64,000 nt of DNA from Symbiodinium natans (GCA_905221605.1 CAJNDS010000020.1:190258-254257); one strand, 5' to 3'. Counted from the stretch's first letter, positions 45,946-54,949 are shown. Translations and numbers: made by a program. Notes: generated by a model not told the origin, from the sequence alone.

Positions 45946-46009
45946 CTCTCGCGTTAGATGTTTTTGTCTTTTCTTTCATAGCATCGCGTTGACAGGACGT
46001 GCGCAGCCG

Positions 46010-46258
46010 AGTCGGGTGCATGCAAGTGAAGTTCATACAGTTCAAGTCCGTTTACTTCAGATCTATTGAATGCCAATGAAGTGTATAGAGTTGACCACAA
46101 GTGCATGGCATTCAACTCAACACACTTGAGTGCCATGCAGTTCGAGTGCATACACGTCCAGTATACAAGTGCAGTATACAAGTGAGTATGCAACCATCTA
46201 AGTGCATACACTTGTCCAAGTGCATACAGTTCGAGCGCACAGAGTCAAGTGCATAGTC
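46010..46258 (+). repeat. Degenerate AGTGCATAC satellite
   Basis: Scattered (A)AGTGCATACA words with CAGTTCGA spacers; related to the 14-bp array at 42450. No gene. Confidence 0.6.
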
Positions 46259-46389
46259 TCAACGCACCGCAAATCGATGCTTTCGGGCCAATCGTCTTCT
46301 AGTTTTCTTTAATGGCCACTCCAAGGAGATGTGGCAGAATCACCTGCGAGTGCTGCACACTCACGGAGGCGCAGCTGAGTGCTGCTAGG
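46259..46389 (+). CDS. Helicase exon with motif IV
   Basis: Reads TANRCFRANRLLVFFNGHSK then EMWQNHLRVLHTHGGAAEC. RLLVFFNG fits motif IV, the first strand of the second RecA domain. It may start at TTCTAG (46297). An overlapping ATG frame (46312, MATPRRCGRITCECC) is less consistent. Confidence 0.55.
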
Positions 46390-46433
46390 ATGCCCCCAGT
46401 ATGCCACCCTTTTCTGCAGTTGCATCTGTCGTT

Positions 46434-46501
46434 ATAGGGTTTAGGGTTTAGGGTTTAGGGTTTAGGGTTTAGGGTTTAGGGTTTAGGGTTTAGGGTTTAG
46501 G
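46434..46501 (+). repeat. (TTTAGGG)n array in helicase intron
   Basis: About nine units; another array of seven lies at 46665-46715. Confidence 0.85.
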
Positions 46502-46730
46502 CTGTTCAGTAGTATACTTGTTTTTCCTGTTTGGGGTTGTGGGTCCCTATATTGAGTAAGTAGCCCAACAAGTATGTACGTTTTTCCCCTTCGTCACTGA
46601 ACACGCTAGTATAGGGTAAAGACCCCTGACAAACTTAGATGAGCATATTATGAAGGGTGGCTTAGGGTTTAGGGTTTAGGGTTTAGGGTTTAGGGTTTAG
46701 GGTTTAGGGTTTAGGGCCTCTCTCTCCTAG

Positions 46731-46882
46731 GCTTCTCAGACCCAAAAAGGCCTTTGCAAGATGGCAGCGGATCGACACGATGGACGAGTCGGCCGAGCTC
46801 ATCGAGCAGCTTCTGCGCGAGGAGCTAACGCCGAAAGAGAGCCACCAGGGAGACATGGACTTCGGCAGGCTTCTTGCTGTGG
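46731..46882 (+). CDS. Helicase gene exon between motifs IV and V
   Basis: TCTCCTAG|G acceptor, then LLRPKKAFARWQRIDTMDES...AELIEQLLREELTPKESHQG...MDFGRLLAV, donor GTGG|GTTTAGGG. Confidence 0.65.
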
Positions 46883-47044
46883 GTTTAGGGTTTAGGGTTT
46901 AGGGTTTAGGGTTTAGGGCTTCCCAGAGACTCCAAAACCCCTTAATTAAGGAATATCCCTTAACTTAGAATAGGAACCCCCAATACGATTTAAGGTATAT
47001 TCCTTAAGGGGTTTTGGACTTCGGCAGGCCTCTTGCTGTGGGTT
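46857..47044 (+). mobile_element. Composite telomere/PE-H unit flanked by a 29 bp direct repeat
   Basis: GGACTTCGGCAGGC and the next 15 bases occur at 46857-46885 and 47016-47044 with one mismatch. Between them are TTTAGGG units, CTTCCCAGAG and PE-H (46928-47019). Homologous to 36915-37076, where the 14 bp CTTCTTGCTGTGGG edge is also present. Confidence 0.65.
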
Positions 47045-47045
47045 A

Positions 47046-47202
47046 TGTAGGGCCCTAAGATAGCCTTTAAGGGATTCTATAGGGTACCCCCTGGTTCCTA
47101 GTAGGGAATGAGGGATAACAGGGCCCTATATAAGATAGCCTTTAAGGGATTCTACAGGGTACCCCCTGGTTCCTAGTAGGGAATGAGGGATAAGAGGGCC
47201 CA
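47046..47202 (+). repeat. 77 bp tandem duplication
   Basis: AGATAGCCTTTAAGGGATTC, TA/CA, GGGTACCCCCTGGTTCCTAG and onward occur twice in tandem, followed by poly-A and (TA)n. Confidence 0.85.
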
Positions 47203-47292
47203 AAAAAAAAAAAATATATATATATATATAGATATATACCCTTTAAGGGACTACGACAAGGTACCTCACTCATCCCACCTCTTCCCAGTAAG

Positions 47293-47360
47293 GTTTGGGG
47301 CCACCATCGTGCGCTGCTGGTCGGAGAAGCTCATGGACCAAGTGGCCCTGAACTGCAGCG
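47293..47360 (+). CDS. Helicase gene exon
   Basis: CAGTAAG|G acceptor, then FGATIVRCWSEKLMDQVALN then CS, donor AGCG|GTGGAA. Confidence 0.55.
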
Positions 47361-47496
47361 GTGGAAATTCCTCCTCGCCTTTCCAGTTTCTTCATCTCCC
47401 TTTGAGATTTTTTATTCTTATTATATAAAACCCAAGAGGATATTAAAAACAAGTTATTCTTTATTAAGGTTCTAAGGGGAGTATAGGTTTCACAAG

Positions 47497-47551
47497 CTCA
47501 CAACTGGACTGTCCTCAAAGCAGCGCACCAAAGTGCTCCAAGGGTACATGA
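47497..47551 (+). CDS. Helicase exon before PE-B intron
   Basis: CACAAG acceptor, then LTTGLSSKQRTKVLQGYM. Ends ATGA|GCTACTTGG. Confidence 0.65.
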
Positions 47552-47667
47552 GCTACTTGGCAGCCCAGTGGTACCCTTTGCGCTTTTTTGCTTCTGGGTT
47601 CCCTTGTATAGCAGCCAAACCCAAAAAAAGGTTGCCCTTATTATAGTATGGTTACTGGGCTACCGAG
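47552..47667 (+). mobile_element. Palindromic element PE-B as a GC-AG intron
   Basis: GCTAC at 47552-47556 and 47668-47672 flank the element. Intron GCTACTTGGCAGCCC ... GGGCTACCGAG leaves ATG-AGC-TAC-CAG, so ...LQGYM joins SYQGDRAAMC in frame. Confidence 0.8.
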
Positions 47668-47889
47668 GCTACCAGGGTGACCGTGCAGCCATGTGCGTGC
47701 TGCGGCGCGGATTGGATCAGCTTCAGGCCCAGGGCAACCCTTTGGGTCGAAGGCCCATCATGGCCCTGGTGTCCCGCTTCGTGACCCGCCACCACGTTCT
47801 TCTGGCGGACGGCTCCATCGACGTTGGCATCGAGTCCCTGCACCGCTGCACCGACAGCGTGGTTCCTTGGGAAAAGAGCCCGGAAATTG
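47668..47889 (+). CDS. Helicase exon with motif V
   Basis: Reads SYQGDRAAMCVLRRGLDQLQ...GRRPIMALVSRFVTRHHVLL...ADGSIDVGIESLHRCTDSVV...PWEKSPE. VLLADGSIDVGIES...DSVVPWE aligns with the motif V pattern (VLLAT....GI.L...D.VI). Confidence 0.75.
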
Positions 47890-48046
47890 GGGTCATATAC
47901 CCTGTACTACCATAATTCCTATGAAGGTCTCTGAACCATAATTATACTTCCTCTTAAGGTATATGAACCATAAACCTTCTTTATAAATTGCTAGTAAGGT
48001 ATATGAACCCTAAACCCTTCTTAGGGTCCCTGTCGTCCCCCCCAAG

Positions 48047-48178
48047 GTTCTTCAGCAGCTCCCTGCCTCCTACGACCAGCTGCTGCAGCTCGGTGGCCGG
48101 GTCTCCCGACTGGCCCTGGACCTGCAAAGGCCTCAGCCGCCCATCGTCGTGCGGTGCCCGCTTCGCACCTTGGGGACA
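48047..48178 (+). CDS. Helicase exon with motif VI
   Basis: CCCAAG|G acceptor, then VLQQLPASYDQLLQLGGRVS and RLALDLQRPQPPIVVRCPLR. QLGGRVSR matches QxxGRxxR. Confidence 0.75.
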
Positions 48179-48279
48179 ACATGAGCCCTTTTAAAGGGTT
48201 TTATTTATGGCTCATATATATATATATATATTGCCTTAAAAGGAAATTATAGTAGGTACAGGGTTTATAACCCTGAAAG

Positions 48280-48500
48280 GCGTGGGCACCGTGGACGAGC
48301 TCCTGGCTCGCCACCTGCAGGGCGAGGCTCGGCGCGCCCAGCGCGAGCAGGAGCTCGCCAGCAGCAGCCGCGGAAGCAAGCGCGCGGCCTCCCCAAAGTC
48401 CTCCCCGAAGCCGAAGTCCTCTCGGAAGCCGAAGGCGAAGGCTGTGGCCAAGTCAAAGAGCCATGGGAGCCGTGTGGGCCGGAAGCGCCGGAGATCCTGA
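48280..48500 (+). CDS. Helicase terminal exon, basic tail
   Basis: CTGAAAG|G acceptor, then VGTVDELLARHLQGEARRAQ...SKRAASPKSSPKPKSSRKPK...GRKRRRS, stop TGA 48498-48500. The tail is a strong nuclear-localisation candidate. Confidence 0.7.
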
Positions 48501-48635
48501 TGCGGCTTTCAGGTGTTTTCGCGGGCGTGCGCCCTGCAAATCCCCAGTAGATTCCATAGACCAGGATGGGCTGTTTGGGCCTCAGGGTTCCCTACATTAT
48601 GGCTACAGAGTCTTCATATAAAGGGTACGCGGTTC

Positions 48636-48728
48636 AGGGTTTAGGGTTTAGGGTTTAGGGTTTAGGGTTCAGGGTTTAGGGTTTAGGGTTTAGAGTTTAG
48701 GGCTTAGGGTTTAGGGTTTAGGGTTTAG
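48636..48728 (+). repeat. TTTAGGG array
   Basis: About 13 units with TTCAGGG and TTTAGAG variants, downstream of the helicase stop. Confidence 0.8.
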
Positions 48729-48747
48729 GATCCTGAGCTGCTATGCA

Positions 48748-48948
48748 ATGGCCCGTCCTGGGGTTGAGGTCGAGCACATGCTCACTCAATGTTGCAGTCA
48801 GGGCCCATGGCCTATAGGCGGCGTGTGCAACATGCGCTGCGCCTGCGCTTTAGGGAGCTTTGAGACTGCCTTGAGGCATCGGTTCACCTTGGGGGAGTTG
48901 AGTCCTGTTGAGGGGAGGGGGGGACGATCTGTCATTCGAGCATCATGA
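48748..48948 (+). CDS. Small open frame, 66 aa
   Basis: ATG 48748 to TGA 48948: MARPGVEVEHMLTQCCSQGP...CNMRCACALGSFETALRHRF. Cysteine-rich middle; could be a first exon. No family. Confidence 0.35.
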   Translation: MARPGVEVEHMLTQCCSQGPWPIGGVCNMRCACALGSFETALRHRFTLGELSPVEGRGGRSVIRAS

Positions 48949-49246
48949 TGGCAGATTTCGCAGTCGTCCAGCCCTGGATAACCTTAAAGCCTAAAAGGGT
49001 TTAGGGTTTAGGGTTTAGGGTTTAGGACCCTCTTCTGAAACAGCCCCCAATCGATGGCGAGCGTCAAAAGCGTGTGTGAGATGTCCAGACTGACACGTGG
49101 GGCTGCTAGCAAGCTGCCCCAATAGCTTAACTAGGGCATCAGGGTTTGGGGTTCAGGGCTTGGGGTTAAGATCATCAGAATCGCAGTGGTTCAAGGACCC
49201 TAAACCCTAAACCCTAAACCCTAAACCCTCAACCCTAGACTGCGCA

Positions 49247-49312
49247 GGTCGACCTGACGTGGCAGCGGAGGGCGGGGATGTTCCGGAGCTCTCTTCGCTT
49301 CTTTCGAGTCTA
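49247..49312 (+). CDS. Candidate exon
   Basis: TGCGCAG|G acceptor, then VDLTWQRRAGMFRSSLRFFR then V and TAG. A short ATG frame at 49054 (MASVKSVCEMSRLTRGAASK) may be related. Confidence 0.35.
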
Positions 49313-49989
49313 GGGCTTCTAGGGAATTTAGGATTCAGGGTTTAGGGTTTAGGGTTTGGGGTTTAGGGTTTAGGGTTTAGGTTTTTTTGGGGGTTTGAGG
49401 GATCTAGCCAAGGGGGCGTAGGGTCTTACAGGGATTTGGGACGCTTGGAGTTTCAACCTCCGACCCCGAAGTAAACCCTCTGACTAGGACGCCCGAAAGT
49501 CTGAATTCCTACACCTTTTCCCAATGAGCGTTGTTGATAGTTAGGTTCCCTGACGCACCCTGCTAGGTTATCTTTAGGTTGCATCGGAACCTAGACAACA
49601 CAAGCCCTGAAGAGACTCCCTAGCCCATGCACCCCGAGGACCCCAAAACCCTCAAACCATATAAGCCCAACCTGCTGCAGTACCCAAAGCCTCTAACCCT
49701 CACAAGGCCTAAAGCATGGGCCCTTATCCCTTATGGCCCCGAAATCCTTGAACCCTTCTAAGGCCTAACTTTCCCTTAAAGCCCCTCAACCCTAATCTCT
49801 CGGCCGCATTGGCCCTTTCAAACCCTAAGCCCTATCCTTGGAACCTGAACCCTGCACCTTCATCCTTTGAACCCTTAGGGTTTAGGGTTTAGGGTTTAGG
49901 GTTTAGGGTTTAGGGTTTAGGGTTTAGGGTTTAGGGTTTAGGGTTTAGGGGGGTTTTAGGGGCATCCTTGACACCCTGAACCCTAAAAC
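49313..49989. repeat. Telomere tracts and unassigned sequence
   Basis: TTTAGGG at 49335-49382 and 49876-49950; between them pyrimidine-rich CCC..AACCCT words without a defensible exon. Confidence 0.55.
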
Positions 49990-50169
49990 AGCTTGCAGAA
50001 GGAGAGGTGGTAGGCGCATTCAGGGCCTGGCCCCCCAACCGGTGCAGGGGCTGAGGTATACTTTTCATAGTTTAGAGGTTGTTTCGGGTTAGGGTTTAGG
50101 GTTTAGGGTTTGGGGTTTGGCGTTTGGGGTTCTGAAGTTTTTGGGTTACGTATTATTGTGGGTTTAGGG

Positions 50170-50400
50170 GTTTGGGTATATGTCCTACCCCGAATATAGT
50201 AGAGCCCCCCGTTAAAGGACACCCAAATGTCAGCCCTTCATTTTCGGAACCTCCCGCATCTTTCATCCTAGGTAGGATATGGGGGACCCTTAAAAGGGAA
50301 CCCCTTCTGAACCCTCTTCCGGCTCTCTTAAACAGGGACCTTATTCAGAGGGTCTTTATCCCCAAGGGTCCCCCTAATCCTATCCCCTATCTCATTTGCA
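50170..50400. mobile_element. Foldback-rich intron sequence
   Basis: GGGTATATGTCCTACCCCGA ... ATCCTAGGTAGGATATGGGG and AAGGGAACCCC..GGGACCTT words form short inverted repeats ahead of the exon at 50402. Confidence 0.35.
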
Positions 50401-50401
50401 G

Positions 50402-50504
50402 AACCTGCATTGACAGCGTTTCACGTGGCAAAGCTTCCTTCGCTGAGCGAGGGCTTCTGCCACATACCGAGCTTCATCAGATCTTCGGCTGGGCCACCAA
50501 AGAG
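50402..50504 (+). CDS. Exon, unknown protein
   Basis: ATTTGCAG acceptor, then TCIDSVSRGKASFAERGLLP and HTELHQIFGWATKE, donor GAG|GTTTAGGG from a telomere unit. Confidence 0.5.
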
Positions 50505-50595
50505 GTTTAGGGTTGAGGGTTTAGGGTTTAGGGTTTAGGGTTTAGGGTTTAGGAACTCTCCATAAACCATAAGCCCGAAGCCCTGCTCTTAGGGC

Positions 50596-50725
50596 AGTTC
50601 CATGGTCCCTTAGTATGGGCTTCCCCATATACCCTATACCTAAACAACCCAAGGGCCCCGGACGTCAGAACCCTCAGAAGGCAAGGGACCCTGTGCAGGG
50701 CCCATGTATCTACCCTTAGACGTAC
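50596..50725 (-). mobile_element. Palindromic element PE-D, diverged copy
   Basis: GTTCCATGGTCCCTTAGTAT ... GGGCCCATGTA with AAGGGCCCCGGACGTCAGAA inside, the PE-D interior in reverse. Confidence 0.5.
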
Positions 50726-50822
50726 ACTGCACCCAAGGATCCTGAACTAAGCCCTGAGCCCCTAAACCCCAAACCCTAAACCCTAAACCCTAAACCCCAA
50801 ACCCTAAACCCTAAACCCTAAA

Positions 50823-50869
50823 CCCCGAGCCACTCTAGCCATCAGAAGACCAGCACATGACACGTGCAG
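50823..50869 (+). CDS. Candidate exon
   Basis: Reads PRATLAIRRPAHDTC, donor GTGCAG|GTCTCG. Confidence 0.3.
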
Positions 50870-50902
50870 GTCTCGGGTTGCAGGGTTACGGTTTATTTGG
50901 GA

Positions 50903-51071
50903 GGCTGATGGGTTCTTACAAGCAGGGTTCAGGATTTAGGGCTTAGGGTTTAGGGTTTAGGGTTTTGGGGCACTTAGATGTTTTGAAGTAGGGTTGTAAG
51001 TGGGGGAACTATGGTGAGAACTGTATTGAGGGTACTTATGATCCTGCCTAGTACCCATAAACCTTTCAAGC
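50903..51071 (+). mobile_element. PE-C split by an internal telomere array
   Basis: GGGAGGCTGATGGGTTCTTA and GTACCCATAAACCTTTCAAG ends enclose TTTAGGG units (about 50935-50967) followed by PE-C interior (GTAGGGTTGTAAGTGGGGGA). Confidence 0.6.
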
Positions 51072-51076
51072 AGGGA

Positions 51077-51316
51077 TCAGACATTGCTTTCGTGATCTGG
51101 ACGGTAAAGTACACATAGTGATGACCCATGTGAAGTATGTTTTTGTACTACTACCCCCAAACAGACGCGGATCATATACACCCACCAAAAGTTATGAGGA
51201 ACCCTAAAGCTCACACCAACAGCAGTAGCATAAACCCTGTTCCAAGTCGCTTCAAAAACAGGGTACTCAGGCCATTCCCTAAACCCCACACCCTTGGGAA
51301 AGGCATGAAGGGCCAT
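51077..51316 (-). CDS. Candidate minus-strand frame, 79 aa
   Basis: ATG 51316 to TGA 51077: MALHAFPKGVGFREWPEYPV...ATWNRVYATAVGVSFRVPHN...VYMIRVCLGVVVQKHTSHGS. Protein-like with no family. The + strand has an overlapping ATG frame (51137-51367), so the strand is unsure. Confidence 0.3.
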   Translation of the reverse strand: MALHAFPKGVGFREWPEYPVFEATWNRVYATAVGVSFRVPHNFWWVYMIRVCLGVVVQKHTSHGSSLCVLYRPDHESNV

Positions 51317-51543
51317 GTCTATAAATTTGCAGGCATCGTGCTTGGCTGCTTTTGTACAGCGATGTGATCGGTTCCTTAAATCAGTACCTGAGTAACTATT
51401 CCACTCCAGGGCCCTTCTCTTAAATGAATTACAGGGTACCCAGAAAGATTTCAGAATGTAGGTCCTAACCGTAGATTCTAAACCCTAAACCCTAAAACCT
51501 AACCCCAAACCCCAAACCCCAAACCCCAAACCCCAAACCACAC

Positions 51544-51608
51544 CCCTGTTTGGCATTCTCTCATCGGCATTGGGCGTGCCTCGCGGGAAACTAAACCTTC
51601 AATGCAGG
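51544..51608 (+). CDS. Candidate exon
   Basis: Reads LFGILSSALGVPRGKLNLQC, donor TGCAG|GG. Confidence 0.4.
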
Positions 51609-51747
51609 GTTTGGTTTTTCTCTAAGCCCTAAACCCTGAACCCTAAACCTTAGCACCAGGCACATCTTCCGACGGCTCACAGGAGTGGACAACGGGATAG
51701 TATATTCCTGTTCAGCTATACTCTGGGGCTTATAGATCAACCCCTAG

Positions 51748-51845
51748 ATGATCCGAATTGCACGGTTCGTTTGGAGGTGCTCACTCACAAAAGGAACTCA
51801 GCTTGCGAGGTTGCGTCGCGCCGGACGATCCCAGATCAGTTCAGG
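51748..51845 (+). CDS. Candidate exon with ATG
   Basis: Reads MIRIARFVWRCSLTKGTQLA then RLRRAGRSQISS. Basic. An earlier piece RHIFRRLTGVDNGI (about 51660-51703) precedes it. Confidence 0.4.
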
Positions 51846-51906
51846 TTTAGAGTTTATAGGGTTTAGGGTTTAGGGTTTAGGATTTAGGGTTTAGGGTTTA
51901 GGGTAG

Positions 51907-52011
51907 GCCCGGGCCATCCCAAGCAACGGACGTAGGGGGTGGTTGACTTTTGCCGGCAACGCTGCACCGATGGCAACCAACGAAGCTGCAGAAACGGTAT
52001 CTCGGCGCGAG
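51907..52011 (+). CDS. Exon before a GT-AG telomere intron
   Basis: GGTAG|G acceptor, then ARAIPSNGRRGWLTFAGNAA...PMATNEAAETVSRRE, donor GAG|GTGTAAGG (close to consensus). Confidence 0.5.
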
Positions 52012-52104
52012 GTGTAAGGGGTTTAGGGTTTAGGGTTTAGGGTTTAGGGTTTAGGGTTTAGGGTTTAGGGTTTAGGGTTTAGGGTTTAGGGGGCGAGGGT
52101 TCAG
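52012..52104 (+). repeat. Telomere-repeat intron (GT-AG)
   Basis: GTGTAAGGGG, about ten TTTAGGG units, GGGCGAGGGTTCAG|G. GCGAGG is present at both ends. Removal keeps phase 0. Confidence 0.6.
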
Positions 52105-52170
52105 GCATGTTTCGACGGTAGAAGATTCGGCAGATTGCTACGGCTTCGGCATGACCGAACTTCCTTGAAT
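52105..52170 (+). CDS. Exon after the telomere intron
   Basis: Reads ACFDGRRFGRLLRLRHDRTS then LN in phase with the preceding exon. Another frame (HVSTVEDSADCYGFGMTELP then TGA) is open. Confidence 0.4.
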
Positions 52171-52834
52171 GTGGGGGTGCCCCCAAACTGCCCCCTACTC
52201 ACCCCTACCCAAACGAAGGGTTAGGGGTGGATGTTGGGACCGAGGGTCTCACACTGGAATCCCAACATTCCGCAAGCGCTTGACTGGCCCTGAACGCACA
52301 AATCCCATTAAAGAACAACCCATTAAAACCATTGAGCCTAGGCGGGCTTCATAGGGTCTGGAGTTTAGGGTCTCCGGGTTAGGGTTGGTGGATACCCTTC
52401 TTGAATCACAAGGTTGCCTCAGAGCAAAACTTGTAGCTTTCCTTGCCTTGTGAATTTGCTTGCAACTCCATATGGTCACTTCTCTTAGCTATGGTCCCTT
52501 TCGGATTACCCTAAATATCAGAGGCAGCATTCCAAAAGGGACCACAGTTTAGAGATGCATATGGAATCAAATAGGGTTTAGGGTTTAGGGTTTACGGTTT
52601 AGGGTTTAGGGTTTAGGGTTTAGGGTTTAGGGTTTAGGGTGTAGGGTGTAGGGTGTGGGGTGTAGGGTTTAGGGTGTAGGGTCTGGCTTCGGGCGCCGGG
52701 CGCCCGGTAGAAGCACCTCCGGGTTCTATCTCCCTAAACCCTAAACCCTAAGCCCGAAACCCGAAACCCTAAACCCCCGTGCTCTTCGAGTGAGGCACAC
52801 GAGAAGCTTCCGATCTTTTTCATCGAGAACCCTG
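52171..52834. repeat. PE-J copy 2 and telomere variants
   Basis: PE-J at 52483-52562 lies between CATATGG (about 52466) and GCATATGG (about 52555), a possible target duplication. TTTAGGG/TGTAGGG array at 52575-52680. No exon defended. Confidence 0.6.
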
Positions 52835-52892
52835 ATGGGTGACGAACCCAGCGACGTCCGAGTGTGCAATCCCTGCCTGGGTTCCGTTGTCA
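52835..52892 (+). CDS. Candidate exon with a CNPC motif
   Basis: Reads MGDEPSDVRVCNPCLGSVV. VRVCxxC is how the last part of FYVE-type zinc fingers reads, but the rest of such a domain was not found. Confidence 0.35.
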
Positions 52893-52950
52893 GGGGTTCA
52901 GGGTTTAGAGTTTAGGGTTTCGGGTTTAGGGTTTTGGAGTTTAGATCTAT

Positions 52951-52989
<39 letters not shown>

Positions 52990-53006
52990 TCTCGAACTCT
53001 CTTGCC

Positions 53007-53268
53007 AGGGGTCACGATCAAGGCCGCAATAGCTTGTGTGCCCTGAAAACAATTTTGGGGGATGTACGATATCAGGGTACCTTACTGGTCCTTCTTATCA
53101 GGGGATCCTGCTACTTGGGGGGGGGGGGGGGGTCTATACTGGGGATCCCTTACTGTCGCAAACCGGCATCTCCCACCTCTGCACGAAGAATCACAGCCAT
53201 CGTGCGGTTGCGCTGCGCAGTCATCGAAAGCTCGCCTGTTGCAAGTTTGGGAGCCCAACTTCCCGAAG
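53007..53268 (+). CDS. Two candidate exons around a foldback and poly-G
   Basis: GCCAG|G then VTIKAAIACVP (53007-53042), and PASPTSARRITAIVRLRCAV then IESSPVASLGAQLPEA (53160-53268). The sequence between contains a poly-G run (about 53107-53123). Confidence 0.4.
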
Positions 53269-54195
53269 CCCTAAACCCTAAACCCTAAACCCTGTTCGCC
53301 CCACAACCCACAAACTACATCCCAGCAATGCAAGGACCCTACACCCCAAGCCCCAGACCCTAAACCCTCAAGTTCCCAAATCCTGCTCTGATGAACCCTG
53401 AGGCTGCCCTCGACCTCTTAGCGCCCTGAACCGCAAACACCCGACACCCCAAGCTTTTGACCCTAACCCTAAACCCTAAAACTCTGCTGCCCTGAGCTTT
53501 CAAACCCCTAGGCTAGCCCCTTCAAAGCCCCACTTAAGGAAAGGATACAAGTAGCCCAAATAAAGTTCTAACCGGCTGTAAACTCTAGATTCTAGCTTCC
53601 GTGCTTATATCCCTGCTTTTGTTTTTAACCTCCAGGTCATACCCGCAGCTTTCAAACCCCAAGCCCTCCTGAGGGATGCAGGAGTGGGCCCTAAACCTCC
53701 CGGACCCGAAACCTTGAAGTCCCTAAAGCCCTAAAGCACCTAAACCCTACAAACTTTATAAACCCACAAAGCCTACAAAGCCTACAAGCCCTACAAGCCC
53801 TACAAGCCCTACCAGCCTTACAAGCCCTACAAGCCCTAAACCCTACAAAGCCTCTACCCTTTATAGGGATCCTAAGTATGGGCCTTTAATTTGTGTCCCC
53901 TGCGCTAGAAAACCCTTACATGCACTACGCATAATAAGGGCCCATACTTCGGATTTCTCCCTTAAAATCCCTTTAAACAAGGGTAAGGGACCATACTAAG
54001 GGCCCATGGTTCCAACCTGAGACTTAAACAACCCCCCCTCAGAAGACCCAAACCCTGAACCCTAAAGCCTAAACCCGAAATCCTATACCCTAAGGCCTAA
54101 ACCCTCTAAACCCTAAACCCTACACCCTAAACCCTAAACCCTAAACCCTAAACCCTAAACCCTAAACCCTAAACCCTAAACCCTAAACCCTACAC
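53269..54195. repeat. Degenerate CCCTAAA field with a CCCTACAAG satellite
   Basis: Scattered telomere variants; (CCCTACAAG)n and AAAGCCTAC at about 53742-53860; a PE-D-like foldback (ATGGGCC ... GGGCCCATGGTTCC) at about 53862-54012; clean CCCTAAA at 54121-54192. No gene. Confidence 0.65.
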
Positions 54196-54294
54196 CTCCT
54201 TGAAAGGACCATCGACTCCATTGCGGGAGCGGACTCCGTGGCGCCGCCGCCAGCGAACCCACGGCTCTGGTGCGCCTTGACCGAATTCTTCCGG
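54196..54294 (+). CDS. Exon, unknown protein
   Basis: Reads LLERTIDSIAGADSVAPPPA then NPRLWCALTEFFR, donor TTCCGG|GTTGAGGG. Confidence 0.5.
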
Positions 54295-54297
54295 GTT

Positions 54298-54432
54298 GAG
54301 GGAATTTAGGGAATTTTGGGAATTTTGTTGGGAAGCTAGGGAATTTTGGGAGTTTAGGGAATTTTGGGAATTTTGGGAATTTGGGGAATTCAGGGAATTT
54401 TGGGAATTTGGGGAATTTAGGGAATTTAGGGT
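54298..54432 (+). repeat. 9-bp variant satellite (GGGAATTTT)n
   Basis: About 14 units GGGAATTTT/GGGAATTTA/GGGAATTTG: shares GGG...TTTAGGG framing with telomere repeat but expanded on its own. Confidence 0.85.
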
Positions 54433-54761
54433 ATAGGGGTTTAGGGGTCATAGGGTTTACAGGGTTTACAGGGTTTGTAGGGTTTAGAGGCTTTGCATAG
54501 AGGGTTTAGAGGGATTATGGGTTGTAGGCTTTCGGGTTTCTATGGTTTATAAAGTTTAGGTTTTTGGGTTTGAGTTTTTTGGGTTTCAGGTCTTGAGGAC
54601 TTTGGGTGTTATTGGCTTCAGGGGCTTGAGGGGCTTTACTTGAAGGTTTGCGGATAGTTAGTAAGCTTCTTCGTACCTTGAAGTTGGCCACGACTGCTTT
54701 CTTGCATAATTCTTAACGGGATTCTGGTTAATAATTTGCTGAGAACAAGTCCTAAGTGAGA

Positions 54762-54848
54762 AACCTGCAGACGGATCATATGTTGCTTGAGCCCTTCGTA
54801 TTGGTCTTTGCAGCCTCGTCCGTGACAGACGTAGAAGAAGACGTTTGA
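54762..54848 (+). CDS. Candidate exon
   Basis: Reads NLQTDHMLLEPFVLVFAASS then VTDVEEDV and TGA. A minus-strand ATG frame overlaps (54658-54891). Confidence 0.35.
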   Translation, partial: NLQTDHMLLEPFVLVFAASSVTDVEEDV

Positions 54849-54949
54849 AGCTACACAAGATAGGGTGCGCAGATCTTGGAGGGATGACCATTATGTATAT
54901 CTATATGTGTCTGTATATAAAAAAAGTATATATATATATATATATACAG

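Larger units (their letters stand above)
39029..48500 (+). other. Locus: SF2 helicase gene in at least 15 exons
   Basis: All conserved helicase motifs occur in order on the + strand in separate exons: I (ALDTGLGKSAV, 39.65 kb), Ia (IVIVPSTLVDQ), II (LVVVEEAYS, 40.11 kb), III (ILFVTATP, 40.75 kb), IV (LLVFFNGHSKEM, 46.29 kb), V (VLLADGSIDVGIES, 47.80 kb) and VI (QLGGRVSR, the QxxGRxxR box, 48.10 kb), then a lysine/arginine tail likely to act in the nucleus. Motif II departs from DEAD/DEAH (EEAY). Introns contain telomere arrays, PE elements, three satellites and an antisense retroelement. ATP-dependent nucleic-acid remodelling is the known role of the superfamily; the exact subfamily and substrate are unknown. 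Exon linkage is inferred from motif order. Confidence 0.7.
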
